A stretch of 64,000 nt of DNA. Origin: CAZOAR01 sp964577985 (GTDB lineage Bacteria; Gemmatimonadota; CAZMKB01; CAZNLH01). The notes under the pieces are model-generated. The model was not told where the DNA came from and did not search any database. It was given only the letters and a program-made list of their open reading frames with translations. Where the stretch lies: NCBI GenBank assembly GCA_964577985.1, contig CAZOAR010000001.1, positions 56,291 to 120,290 of the forward strand, written 5' to 3'. Below are positions 8,804-17,528 of this stretch, in pieces (the stretch's first letter is position 1; every line of letters begins with the position of its first letter). Both the position numbers and the translations under genes were made by a program.

Positions 8804-9934
8804 TCACGGGAGAGAATTCCCGGAGTATGATGGCTTGCCTTCATGACAATTGTCACACGTTGGAACCTCGTCAAACCTGCGCTCCAGGTGACAATCTTCG
8901 CAATCGAGTTCCAGGTGGACCTCGCCCAGCCGCAGGCCTGTTACCTGATGTTTGAAGCTTCCGGGATACCAGTTCATGTGGCAGGAAGTACATGTGGTGT
9001 TGAGCCTGGCGATCTTTTTCCCACTGGGATGACACGCTCTGCAGTTGAGCGCTTTGTGAAACCTGTTGTGCGGCCATCCTACCGACTCGTGCGTAAACAG
9101 GGGTTTTTCTCTGGTATCGTGGCAGTAGCCACACTTTTCTCCTTCATGACACTTGTAGCAGGGCTGGTGGTGTTCCTCCAGAGACTTCCTGGATACGTTA
9201 TCCTTCCCCACGTCATGGCAGCGGTCACAGTTCTCTTTCTGGTGGCAATCGACACACTTGAGATCGAAGCGCTGGACGTGCTCTTCGTGATGGAAAGTGA
9301 CCACGGGTCCCTCCTTATTATCCGTCTGATAGACCTTTGTATCCGGTTCGCGCACAACGGGATGTGGCACGCCCACTATGTCAGACTGGTCTTTCACCGT
9401 CGGGGCCAGAGGCCCTCCGGCTTTCTTCACGTGGCACGCGTCGCAGTTCGTGTCGTGGCTCCACTCCCGATGGCACAACAGGCACTGTCTGTGATACGCT
9501 CCTTTGAGGCCCGGCTGACGAAGGTTACCCTCGGCCGGACCAGGTTCATGGCATTCACGGCACGGGGGATGCGACTTATCCGTTGGCGTATAGTGATGGC
9601 ACAACGTGCAGCCGCTTTCTATGGCCGACATCGTGGCATGGAGCTTGTGGGGAAATGTGACCGGGACGTAGAGGTTTGAGAGTTCGCCCAGAACAACGCT
9701 GTCAGGAGTGCGTTCGGCCGGTATCGGTTCGCCTTCCACCTGGTAGGGACGGGGACAATTCCGCAGACACGGGTTATCTGCGTCAGGTTTAGAGCAGTTA
9801 TGACATGCATCACAGTCGGAGATAGACTTCGGCAGATGAACCTGCTCCGTCTGGCCAGTCATGTTTGAAACGATGCCGGCACAAGATAAAGTGACGGCAA
9901 GAATCAGGAATGCTGAGAATCTGGATATCGGCAT
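8804..9934 (-). CDS. Exported multiheme cytochrome c with 13 CXXCH motifs
   Basis: 376 residues after ATG at 9934, which is preceded by AGAAGGAAAA and opens a signal peptide (MPISRFSAFL, hydrophobic, then SCAG). Thirteen CXXCH haem c motifs are spread over the whole protein, the first near residue 45 as CDACH and the last as CDNCH just before the end. A distinct cysteine cluster (CHNCSK..CLRNCPR) lies beside the first haem. Many extra His residues (FPHKLH, FHHEEH, FKHQV) could be distal ligands. It follows the HybA-HybB fusion gene by 53 bases. Together they look like a quinone-linked periplasmic electron-transfer complex, with the cytochrome as electron entry or exit. Confidence 0.93.
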   Translation of the reverse strand: MPISRFSAFLILAVTLSCAGIVSNMTGQTEQVHLPKSISDCDACHNCSKPDADNPCLRNCPRPYQVEGEPIPAERTPDSVVLGELSNLYVPVTFPHKLHATMSAIESGCTLCHHYTPTDKSHPPCRECHEPGPAEGNLRQPGLKGAYHRQCLLCHREWSHDTNCDACHVKKAGGPLAPTVKDQSDIVGVPHPVVREPDTKVYQTDNKEGPVVTFHHEEHVQRFDLKCVDCHQKENCDRCHDVGKDNVSRKSLEEHHQPCYKCHEGEKCGYCHDTREKPLFTHESVGWPHNRFHKALNCRACHPSGKKIARLNTTCTSCHMNWYPGSFKHQVTGLRLGEVHLELDCEDCHLERRFDEVPTCDNCHEGKPSYSGNSLP

Positions 9935-9986
9935 TTTTCCTTCTTTCTCACCATGTCGACAGCTCTTGAGATCCCGCGGACCAGTG

Positions 9987-12125
9987 TCAAGTGCTCTTAT
10001 TCGACAAATCATGGTAGCTCAGCACGGGAAATTTCGTCACTATGACCCTGTAACAGAATATCAATGCCGCTATCAGCCCCATCGTCACAACTATCTCGCC
10101 CAGGGCCGGTACATATGCCCGCTCCGCGTATGGAGGTTTGTATGCGGTAATAAAAACATTTACCCGATTGAGCGCGACCCCCAGGACCACGAGCGTAGCG
10201 GAGATGAAAAGCCACACCGGGTTTCTGCGTACTCTCTCGGTGAAGAGAAGAACAAGTGGTGCGATCACACCGAGTACTATTTCGGTCAGGAACATGAGTG
10301 ACTCAAAAGAGCCGTCGCCGAGGTATCGATATGTGCCTCGTATCACCATGTCTCCGATCTTGAACGCGAGGTAAACAGCGAGGAGAAGAGGGACTATTCT
10401 GGAAAGTGGCGTCAGGATTGCCATCTCAGGCTTCCTGTTGAAGCTCCTCGAGGCGATCATCGATTCGAAAATGACCATCGGGAACCCTACCGCAAATGCG
10501 GAGAACAGGAACAGGAGTGGCAATATCGGCGTCCACCACAGAGGATGGATCTTGTAGGGCGCGATCAGCATCAACGATCCCAGGGATGACTGGTGCAGAC
10601 ATGAAAGAACCACGCCGGTGATGATAAAGACAAACATCACACGATCGAGTTGCAGGTATAGATATTTCAACAGCCTTTCTACTCTATCGTTATGCCTGCC
10701 GAGAAAACCCGGCAGGTTGACTCGGCCCATGAATCTCTCGCAGACGACCGGCAGAAACTCTGTGTATAGAACGATAAGATAGAAGAGAACGCACATTCCA
10801 ACCTCGAAAAGCACCGAATGGCCGGACCACATACGGGGCAGTATGGGATGCCACAGGTTATAATATCTACCGAGGTCAAAAGAAAGGCCTACCCAGACAA
10901 ATGTGTATCCAAGTACCGCTGTGAGCAAAGCTGGTCTCGCCAGTTCGTGGTAACGCTCTCGATGGAAAATGTGGACAAGTGCCGCTGTCGTAAAGCCTCC
11001 GGCGGCAAGTGCCACACCGGTAGCCACGTCTATCCCGATCCATATGCCCCACGGGTACTGATTATTCAAGTTTGTAACTGCCCCTATGCCCCTGGAAAAA
11101 CGGAAAACTGCCGCGACCCCTGCCATCGCCATTAGGACGAGCAACATCCAGGTCCCCGGTGTGAGCAGTTTTTTCCTGACGGGAGCGGGCCCGGAATCCT
11201 CCGCGACCTCGTTGCCGTTTTCCTCAGGCGACCCTTCGCGTTCCCTGCCCAGCCACATCATCCCGCCAAGAAACGCGTAGAGGGAAAGAGGCGGCACGAA
11301 GTAGCGGAAAACTCCGTGTTGCAGGGTTTCGGTAAGCCTCGGGACCGGTTTTGTCCCCACATCCACGAAACCTATCTTGTCGAATGGAACGCTCGACAAG
11401 TACATCCAGGATGTTCCTCCCACCTCGTGTTCCCCATATATGTGGTCAATATACTTGTCCGGATCATCGCGGATCTTTTCTCTGGCCAGAATGATCAAGT
11501 CGCTTCGCCTGCCAAAAGTAAGACATTGAACCGGGCATATTTCCACGCAGCCTGGTACACCGTGAGGCTCTGCTATGCGGTCGAAGCAGAATGTGCATTT
11601 TCGGACCTGGGGCGTGAGTGCGTTCTCGTATTCATACGCCGGGATCTGGAACGGACAGGCCACCATGCAGTAGCGGCATCCCATGCACCTACTCGAGTCG
11701 TACACAACGGCGCCATTATGCTGCTTTGAGAATGCGGTGACGATACATGCGGAATGACAGGCAGGCTCATTACAATGGAAGCACTGCACCTTGACATCGA
11801 TGGGTCTGCCGTCCGCCCTCAGGTCGTTATACCGGTTGACCACAGTGTATGCAGCTGACGTCGGGCGCCTTCTCTCGACGAAGACTGATTTGTCTTCAAA
11901 AGATGCGAGAGGCTGGACTGGCAGTCGATTCGCCTTGTTACAGGCCCACTCACACTTCCTGCACCCGATGCAGAGTGTGGTGTCCACGAGGACGCCCATC
12001 CAGTCAGGAGACGGTTGCGCACGCCCGTTCTCAGCCGCGTACGCAGATAGCGCACCCTGCCCTGTGATAGCGGCGCACCCCGTTACTCCTATCCACTTCA
12101 GGAATTCTCTTCTATCGGTATTCAC
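9987..12125 (-). CDS. HybA-HybB fusion: Tat-exported four-cluster ferredoxin joined to an NrfD-type membrane subunit
   Basis: 712 residues. The N terminus has a Tat signal (RREFLKW, then hydrophobic to SAYAA). About residues 40-235 carry four cysteine groups for [4Fe-4S] clusters: CIGCRKCEWAC, CFHCNEPACHSAC, CMGCRYCMVAC and CTFCF..CVEICPVQC. A first membrane helix (YFVPPLSLYAFLGGMMWL) matches the HybA C-terminal anchor. A hydrophobic domain of roughly nine or ten helices like HybB/NrfD then runs to the end. Usually these are two proteins. GTG at 12125 is chosen because GGAGGAAGGGAG precedes it and it opens the Tat signal. No hydrogenase or molybdopterin subunit is nearby. The product probably exchanges electrons between the 13-haem cytochrome and menaquinone. 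Confidence 0.9.
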   Translation of the reverse strand: MNTDRREFLKWIGVTGCAAITGQGALSAYAAENGRAQPSPDWMGVLVDTTLCIGCRKCEWACNKANRLPVQPLASFEDKSVFVERRRPTSAAYTVVNRYNDLRADGRPIDVKVQCFHCNEPACHSACIVTAFSKQHNGAVVYDSSRCMGCRYCMVACPFQIPAYEYENALTPQVRKCTFCFDRIAEPHGVPGCVEICPVQCLTFGRRSDLIILAREKIRDDPDKYIDHIYGEHEVGGTSWMYLSSVPFDKIGFVDVGTKPVPRLTETLQHGVFRYFVPPLSLYAFLGGMMWLGREREGSPEENGNEVAEDSGPAPVRKKLLTPGTWMLLVLMAMAGVAAVFRFSRGIGAVTNLNNQYPWGIWIGIDVATGVALAAGGFTTAALVHIFHRERYHELARPALLTAVLGYTFVWVGLSFDLGRYYNLWHPILPRMWSGHSVLFEVGMCVLFYLIVLYTEFLPVVCERFMGRVNLPGFLGRHNDRVERLLKYLYLQLDRVMFVFIITGVVLSCLHQSSLGSLMLIAPYKIHPLWWTPILPLLFLFSAFAVGFPMVIFESMIASRSFNRKPEMAILTPLSRIVPLLLAVYLAFKIGDMVIRGTYRYLGDGSFESLMFLTEIVLGVIAPLVLLFTERVRRNPVWLFISATLVVLGVALNRVNVFITAYKPPYAERAYVPALGEIVVTMGLIAALIFCYRVIVTKFPVLSYHDLSNKST

Positions 12126-12271
12126 GGCACTCCCTTCCTCCACATTGTATAGCGGTAAGCGAAGGGTATACTTCGAGGGAAAGGAATGAAACAGGGGCGT
12201 TCTACGGCTTGCCGAAGTAGCGAGGGAGCTGTAACAACGAGTCTCTAACAACAGGCCACCATACACCCATG

Positions 12272-12286
12272 GCAAAGTTTATGCCA
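12272..12286 (-). promoter_or_regulatory. Sigma-54 (-24/-12) promoter for the HybA-HybB/cytochrome operon
   Basis: Minus strand TGGCATAAACTTTGC: GG and GC are separated by ten bases, within TGGCAT-N5-TTGC, very close to the TGGCAC-N5-TTGC consensus. Start expected near 12260, about 135 bases before the GTG. It implies control by an NtrC-type activator. Confidence 0.65.
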
Positions 12287-12444
12287 CCTGACGATCATCC
12301 TTGTTCGTTGCACGAGGCAGGGGCGGACATTCTTAACAGCATGTTTGACAAGCCGTTATGTCCTTATCCTTGAGTGGTCCCGGATGATGGGATCTGCGCC
12401 GAGTCGGATGCGAAAGGACGGGAGAGAAATAATCCCCGCAAGTG

Positions 12445-12466
12445 CGAGCAATTCCGCAACTGCTCG
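12445..12466 (-). terminator. Hairpin downstream of xerC
   Basis: The minus-strand RNA pairs CGAGCAGUU with AAUUGCUCG around the loop GCGG, a 9-bp stem including one G-U. Only scattered U residues follow, so this is a weak terminator candidate for topA-trmFO-xerC, about 110 bases past the xerC stop. Confidence 0.35.
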
Positions 12467-12573
12467 GCTGAATACTCCGATTCCCAATTCGACCCGCAAT
12501 AAACCATCCAGGCAACAAACGCTGATCTCCATGGGATCATGGAAGATTTGCCCGGACACGCCAGGTCGTGGAC

Positions 12574-13455
12574 TCAAGACCGGGGATGGGCCTGATCGTA
12601 GATTTCCTTCAGCTTCTCCACGGTCAGATGAGTATACACCTGCGTCGTGGACAGAGAGGCGTGTCCCAGAAGTTCCTTGACCGAAAGGATGTCCGCACCC
12701 CTTTCAAGCAGGTGAGTCGCAAAAGAATGCCGGAGAACATGTGGAGAGAGACCTTTTCTGAGAGCTGCCCTTGACAGGATATCCCTGACAATCCGCTGGA
12801 CTTGTCTTGTCGAAATGCCCCTTGATCTCGACGTCACAAAGATTGGTTCCACAGCCTTGAGGTCCCGGTTTCCGGCCCTCAGATATCGCTGCAGGGCTAC
12901 TCCTGCCTTTCGGCCGAAGGGGACTATCCTCTCCTTCCTCCCCTTTCCCCTCACCTTGAGGCTCTCGCCTATCCAGTCGACATCTCCCATCCTGAGCCCG
13001 ACGAGTTCCGAGAGTCGGATGCCGGTGGAATAAAAGAGCTCAACAATGGCATGATTCCTCAAACTCAACGCACTGTCGTCACCCGGCGCCTCGAGAACAG
13101 TCTCCATCTCACCGATGGTCAGGAATTTCGGGAGTTTCCGGCCGCGCTTCGGGGCGACAATCCCTTTCGCGGGATTGGTCTCGAGAGTCCCGCAGCGACA
13201 TAGAAAACGGAAGAATGACCGCAGCGCCGCGAGATTCCTGGCGATCGACGCGCTTGAATAGCCTTTCTCGACAAGGTGACTCAGGAAGCCTCGGATGTCG
13301 CGTCGATTGATCTTCATGAGGATATCCTGCGGTGTGTCCGGTCCGAGATAGACGCTGAACCTCAAAAGGTCGGCTCGATATGCAGAAATAGTGTGTGGAG
13401 AACAACCCTTTGTTCCATCCAGGTACACAAGGAACTGCTTGATCTCTTTCAACAT
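12574..13455 (-). CDS. xerC: Tyrosine recombinase XerC/XerD family
   Basis: 293 residues, normal length. It resolves chromosome dimers at dif. The N-terminal SAM-like DNA-binding domain (FLVYLDGTKGCSPHTISAYRADL) is followed by the catalytic domain with Arg in GIRLSELVGLRMGD, Lys in GKGRKERIVPFG, HVLRHSFATHL (His-x-x-Arg), HASLSTTQVY(T) with the second His and the nucleophilic Tyr. It overlaps the end of trmFO by 7 bases. The order topA-trmFO-xerC is conserved in many bacteria, often followed by hslV, which is absent here. The context makes it the housekeeping recombinase rather than an integron or phage integrase. Confidence 0.93.
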   Translation of the reverse strand: MLKEIKQFLVYLDGTKGCSPHTISAYRADLLRFSVYLGPDTPQDILMKINRRDIRGFLSHLVEKGYSSASIARNLAALRSFFRFLCRCGTLETNPAKGIVAPKRGRKLPKFLTIGEMETVLEAPGDDSALSLRNHAIVELFYSTGIRLSELVGLRMGDVDWIGESLKVRGKGRKERIVPFGRKAGVALQRYLRAGNRDLKAVEPIFVTSRSRGISTRQVQRIVRDILSRAALRKGLSPHVLRHSFATHLLERGADILSVKELLGHASLSTTQVYTHLTVEKLKEIYDQAHPRS

Positions 13456-14786
13456 CTCTCTTTGCTCACCCAGTCACGGAGTTTGCTCAACGAGCGCTCT
13501 GCCATCATCTTTCTTCTTTCTCTCTTTCCCCTTACTCTCACGCCAAGGGGGGGGAGAAGACCGAAATTCGCGTTCATCGGCTGAAAATCATCGACGGCGG
13601 TCGTGGTGAGATACTTGATGAGGGCTCCCAGCATCGTCACCGGCGGCAGATCCACATGGGACCTCCCGGAAAGGGATCTTGACACGCTCATCGCCGACAG
13701 GAGACCTGTCGCCGTACTTTCGGCGTATCCCTCCACTCCCGTAATCTGACCCGCAAAGTAGAGCGACGGCTTTCCGTCGACGCTGGTCCGACCGGCAGAG
13801 AGAGAGAGAGCCGGCGAAAGCAGACGCGGCGAATTGATAAACGCGTTCCGGTGAACGCTTCCATATCTGAGGAACCTGGCATTTTCGAGGGCCGGGATGA
13901 GCCTGAATACTCTTTCCTGCTCGGGATACGTCATGCGCGTCTGAAAGCCCACCATGTGATACATCGTTTCTCCAAAATCTTCCCTGCGGAGCTGCACAAC
14001 GGCGTAAGGTCTCGTGCCGCTCTCCGGGTCGACGAGGCCAACAGGTCTCATGGGCCCGAATCGGGGTGCGTCCACGCCTTTAGTCGCCATAGCCTCGATA
14101 GGAATACAGCCGGAAAAGAACCTCTCTTCCTCGAACGGGTGAGGTTTCACGACTATTGCCTCCGTCATGGATTCGCAAAAACTCAGATACTCATCCCGGT
14201 TGAGCGGGCAGTTGACATAGTCACCTTCTCCGTCCGAATATCTCGATCCGAAAAACGCCTTATCGAAATTGATTGAATCTCTCTCGAGGGTTGGCGCTAT
14301 CGCATCGTAGAAATAGAGGCTTTCTTCACCGATCAGTTCTGCCAGCTCCTTCATCAACGGATCACTGGTGAGCGGACCTGTGGCAACGATCGATATTGTC
14401 GGTGGATCAGCAATCGACGTTGCTTCGCCACGCACAACACGGATCCTTTTATGGCCCTCTATCTCGGCCGTAATATCCCTGGAGAAGCGGTCTCTGTCTA
14501 CCGCCAGTGCCTTCCCCGCGGGAACCCGGTTCCTTCGTGCGATATTGAGTATGAGAGAATCAAACAGATCGAGCTCCGCTTTGAGGAGCCCCTGGGGTGT
14601 ATCCGGCGAATCTGACTTGAGAGAATTGCTGCAGACGAGCTCGGCAAGATCCCCGGTCCGATGGGCCGGTGTCATCGTTTGAGGCCGCATCTCCCGGAGG
14701 AGAACGCTGATGTCCCTCGAGGCAAGTTGCCAGGCGGCCTCGCAACCCGCCAGCCCTCCCCCGATGACTTCGACCTCATTGATGAT
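13449..14786 (-). CDS. trmFO: tRNA (uracil-54) methyltransferase TrmFO; start codon non-canonical or frameshifted
   Basis: Folate- and FAD-dependent enzyme that makes ribothymidine at tRNA position 54. The FAD-binding VIGGGLAGCEAAW, the redox cysteine regions ELVCSNS and GCIPIEAMATKG, YVNCPLNRDEY, and ENARFLRYGSVHRNAF are all in frame, and the length of about 445 residues is normal. However, this frame has no ATG, GTG or TTG between an upstream stop at 14795-14793 and the Rossmann motif. ATC at 14786 lies 9 bases after GGAGG. An ATG at 14779 is in the wrong frame; inserting one base (ATGAAGG for ATGAGG) would restore a normal start. The first good in-frame ATG is at 14690, after the FAD motif. 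It overlaps topA at its 5' end and xerC at its 3' end. Confidence 0.9.
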   Translation of the reverse strand: MINEVEVIGGGLAGCEAAWQLASRDISVLLREMRPQTMTPAHRTGDLAELVCSNSLKSDSPDTPQGLLKAELDLFDSLILNIARRNRVPAGKALAVDRDRFSRDITAEIEGHKRIRVVRGEATSIADPPTISIVATGPLTSDPLMKELAELIGEESLYFYDAIAPTLERDSINFDKAFFGSRYSDGEGDYVNCPLNRDEYLSFCESMTEAIVVKPHPFEEERFFSGCIPIEAMATKGVDAPRFGPMRPVGLVDPESGTRPYAVVQLRREDFGETMYHMVGFQTRMTYPEQERVFRLIPALENARFLRYGSVHRNAFINSPRLLSPALSLSAGRTSVDGKPSLYFAGQITGVEGYAESTATGLLSAMSVSRSLSGRSHVDLPPVTMLGALIKYLTTTAVDDFQPMNANFGLLPPLGVRVRGKRERRKMMAERSLSKLRDWVSKERC

Positions 14787-17172
14787 GGGCGGTTACCTCC
14801 TCGGTTCCGGCAAAGAGTGTTCCGCATTTAAGACACTTGAACTGATCCGGTTTGCTCTTCCCTGCCGCCGTGGAAAAGCCGTAATTGCAGGAGGGACACT
14901 CTACGGGCCGGGGCATATTCCACGACGTGAACCTGCACTCAGGGTATCTGGAGCACCCGTAGAAGGCCTTCCCTCTCTTACCGCGCCTCTCCACGAGTTC
15001 TCCCTCACAGCCATCTTCCGGACACGGTACGCCGATCGACAGCGACTTTGTGCCCTTGCAGTCGGGATAGTTGCTGCAGGCCAAGAATCGGCCATATCTT
15101 CCCACCTTGAGGAGCATGTCACCACCGCAGAGATCGCATTTTTCCTCCCTCGGGGGAGCGGCCGGTTCGTCTTCTCCTCCAATCTTCTTTGTAAATCTGC
15201 AGTCAGGATAGCCGGGACACGCCAGGAAGGACCCATATCTGCCCCTCTTGACCTGAAGTGGAGACTGGCACTTGGGGCATTTCTCGTCGGTGACAACGGG
15301 CTCCTGCCTGACAAGCGGTCGTATGTTCTGGCACTTCGGGTATCCTGAGCAGCCGAGCAGGGCCTCTTCCTTCGTCCATTTCACCACCATGTTTTTCCCG
15401 CATTTCTCACAGGTCCAGTCGTCTGGTTCTGAAAGCTCCTTCAAGGTTGTTTCCAGAATATCCTTGATCCTTCCCTCGGCCCGGTCGAGTGACTTGCTGA
15501 ACGGCTCGTAGAATTCCCGCAAGACCTCCTGCCATCCCTCTTCTCCACTCTCAACCTTGTCGAGCGCGGCCTCCATGTGCCGCGTGAATTCAACCTGGAA
15601 TATGACCGGGAAACTACCGGTCAAGACTTCGTTCACAGCCTTACCGAGGTCCACGGGGATGAATTTCCTCTTCTCGACCCTTATGTAGTTTCGTGATTTC
15701 AGCGTTCGTACGATCGTGGCATAGGTGCTGGGGCGACCTATATCGAGCAATTCGAGTTCCTTTATCAGTGTTCCTTCGGAGTATCTGGGCGGCGGTTGCG
15801 TAAAGTGCTGCCCGGGCTCTATTCGGTCGAGGGACAATTCCTCGCCCTCCTTCAGGTCGGGCAGAAGTACCTCATCATCTTTATCTCCCTTAACGCTCTG
15901 GTCAGGCATTCCCTGGACCTTGAGATAGCCGGGGAATCGCAGGACCGAGCCGCTGGCTCGGAGGAGACAATCCCCCACAGGGATATCCACAACCGTGACA
16001 TCGTAAACGGCCGGGGACATCTGACAAGCGAGGAATCTCTTCCATATCAGTTCGTATAATCGAGACTGGTCCTTGTCCAGATACTTTCCGATAGCATCCG
16101 GTGATCGGAGGACAGAAGTCGGCCTTATGGCCTCGTGTGCGTCCTGGACCCTCCTCTTCGACTTATATACCCTCGGCTTGTCGGGAACATAGTCCCCGCC
16201 GAAGTGCTTGTTGATCCACTCCCTGGCCTCTTCGAGCGCGGAGGGTGCTATGCGTACGGAGTCGGTTCGCATGTATGAGATAAGACCGGCTCTCTTCTCT
16301 TTTCCCAGGTCAACACCCTCATAGAGCGATTGGGCTACTGACATTGTTTTTGACGCGGAAAACCCCAGTTTCCGAGAGGCATCCTGCTGAAGGGTACTCG
16401 TTATGAAGGGCGGAGACGGGTTCTTCTTTCGACTCTTACGCTCTATGCCCTTGATGACGAACGGGCCGTCGCCAATCGCCTGGACGATTTTCTCAGCCGC
16501 ACCGCTGTCCGGGATGACAGGGTCTTCTCCCTTGTATTTCACGAGCCGGGCTTCCACCGCTTCTCCGCCAGCCGTCAGCAAGTGCGCATGGATCGTCCAG
16601 TACTCCTCGGTGGCGAAGCCGTCGATTTCTTTTTCTCTCTCGCATATGAGCCTGAGGGCTACCGTCTGGACCCTTCCCGCACTGATACCTGGTCTGAACG
16701 GTCCCCACAGGATAGGGCTTATCTTATAACCAACGAGTCTGTCGAGAATCCTCCGAGCCTGCTGGGCGTTAACTTTCTTCTGATCGACGTTCCCGGGGTT
16801 CTCCATCGCTTTCCTGACCGCGTCTCGCGTGATTTCGTAGAATAGAACTCTGTGAGTCTTCTCCGGAGACAACTTCAGATTCTCGTAAAGAAACCAGGCT
16901 ATCGCCTCACCTTCTCTGTCAGGATCGAGTGCAAGATATATTTCATCAGAATTCGCTGCACGGTCCTTCAGCTTTTTCAGGATTTTTTTCTTATCAGGGA
17001 TGACCACATACCTGGGCTTAAAGTCATCCGTGACATCAACCCCGAGTTCTTTCTTAGGGAGATCCATGATATGCCCGCTTGAGGCTTCTATCACAAATTG
17101 ATCACCAAGATATCGGCTGATCGTCCTGGCCTTTGTACTCGATTCAACTATTACAAGAGATTTATTCGCCAT
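14776..17172 (-). CDS. topA: DNA topoisomerase I
   Basis: 798 residues. It relaxes negative supercoils by single-strand passage. The N-terminal Toprim domain has SLVIVESSTKA and the acidic motif ALDPDREGEAIAW. The active-site Tyr is in GLISYMRTDS, with GRPSTYATI later. The C terminus has five cysteine-rich zinc modules in succession (CEKCG..CSGYPKC, CPKCQ..CPGYPDC, CDLCG..CSNYPDC, CPEDGC..CSRYPEC, CPSC..CLKCG); E. coli TopA has three tetracysteine ribbons. GAGTGAGGG precedes the ATG. A promoter lies about 150 bases upstream. trmFO and xerC follow with overlaps. Confidence 0.97.
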   Translation of the reverse strand: MANKSLVIVESSTKARTISRYLGDQFVIEASSGHIMDLPKKELGVDVTDDFKPRYVVIPDKKKILKKLKDRAANSDEIYLALDPDREGEAIAWFLYENLKLSPEKTHRVLFYEITRDAVRKAMENPGNVDQKKVNAQQARRILDRLVGYKISPILWGPFRPGISAGRVQTVALRLICEREKEIDGFATEEYWTIHAHLLTAGGEAVEARLVKYKGEDPVIPDSGAAEKIVQAIGDGPFVIKGIERKSRKKNPSPPFITSTLQQDASRKLGFSASKTMSVAQSLYEGVDLGKEKRAGLISYMRTDSVRIAPSALEEAREWINKHFGGDYVPDKPRVYKSKRRVQDAHEAIRPTSVLRSPDAIGKYLDKDQSRLYELIWKRFLACQMSPAVYDVTVVDIPVGDCLLRASGSVLRFPGYLKVQGMPDQSVKGDKDDEVLLPDLKEGEELSLDRIEPGQHFTQPPPRYSEGTLIKELELLDIGRPSTYATIVRTLKSRNYIRVEKRKFIPVDLGKAVNEVLTGSFPVIFQVEFTRHMEAALDKVESGEEGWQEVLREFYEPFSKSLDRAEGRIKDILETTLKELSEPDDWTCEKCGKNMVVKWTKEEALLGCSGYPKCQNIRPLVRQEPVVTDEKCPKCQSPLQVKRGRYGSFLACPGYPDCRFTKKIGGEDEPAAPPREEKCDLCGGDMLLKVGRYGRFLACSNYPDCKGTKSLSIGVPCPEDGCEGELVERRGKRGKAFYGCSRYPECRFTSWNMPRPVECPSCNYGFSTAAGKSKPDQFKCLKCGTLFAGTEEVTAHHQ

Positions 17173-17324
17173 CCCTCACTCCACAAATCTGTTTACTGAA
17201 GATCGAAAGAAGAACACCTTATCGGCCGACTCGAACAGAGTTGAGCCGCAGACCGACAACAAGAGCGCCGCCAACTCTAACGCAACTGTCAAATACTGCG
17301 TGAGACGTCAGCATCTGGCAATAA

Positions 17325-17354
17325 TGTATAGTCGGAGCGTATGCCAGTAGTCAA
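17325..17354 (-). promoter_or_regulatory. Sigma-70 promoter of topA
   Basis: Minus strand: TTGACT (17354-17349), 18 bases, TATACA (17330-17325). Start expected near 17318, leaving a leader of about 146 bases before the topA ATG. Confidence 0.5.
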
Positions 17355-17462
17355 GGCCCTTGCAAACACAGGCCCGTTAAGATAAACCCGCCTCACACCC
17401 GGCGCAAGGGTCTTGAATAAGGAGTCTCTCCGGCTCTTCTTATTTTTTCTCCTGTCTGGCGC

Positions 17463-17491
17463 CCGGCAGGCGCATTCGTCGCGCCTGCCGG
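17463..17491. terminator. Perfect 11-bp hairpin downstream of aroK
   Basis: CCGGCAGGCGC pairs with GCGCCTGCCGG around a seven-base loop, 38 bases past the aroK stop. No T-run follows on either strand, so it is a GC-rich stem of terminator position but not of classic intrinsic form. Confidence 0.45.
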
Positions 17492-17528
17492 CGCACATTG
17501 AGCGGCCTTGTCGATAGATCACCTGCAA

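Larger units (their letters stand above)
12126..12573. other. 448-base intergenic region with a sigma-54-type promoter and a hairpin
   Basis: It separates xerC from the HybA-HybB gene. It holds a -24/-12 element at 12272-12286 and a hairpin at 12445-12466. I found no convincing gene: the short frames here lack ribosome-binding sites and family resemblance. The xerC-proximal frame, opening at a TTG overlapping the xerC stop, was considered and rejected. Confidence 0.6.
17173..17528. other. 356-base intergenic region between aroK and topA
   Basis: It holds the topA promoter (17325-17354) and an 11-bp perfect hairpin just after aroK (17463-17491). A 79-codon minus-strand frame covers most of it, but its translation is rich in Arg and Cys and looks like a non-coding shadow. 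I saw no tRNA or other RNA gene. Confidence 0.55.

Noticed and set aside
12356..12577. 73-codon minus-strand frame starting with TTG that overlaps the xerC stop
   Set aside because: The TTGA overlap is tempting but there is no ribosome-binding site, the product resembles nothing, and the region contains a hairpin and promoter signals.
17289..17528. 79-codon minus-strand frame between aroK and topA
   Set aside because: Arg- and Cys-rich composition, no ribosome-binding site, and it covers the topA promoter and a hairpin.
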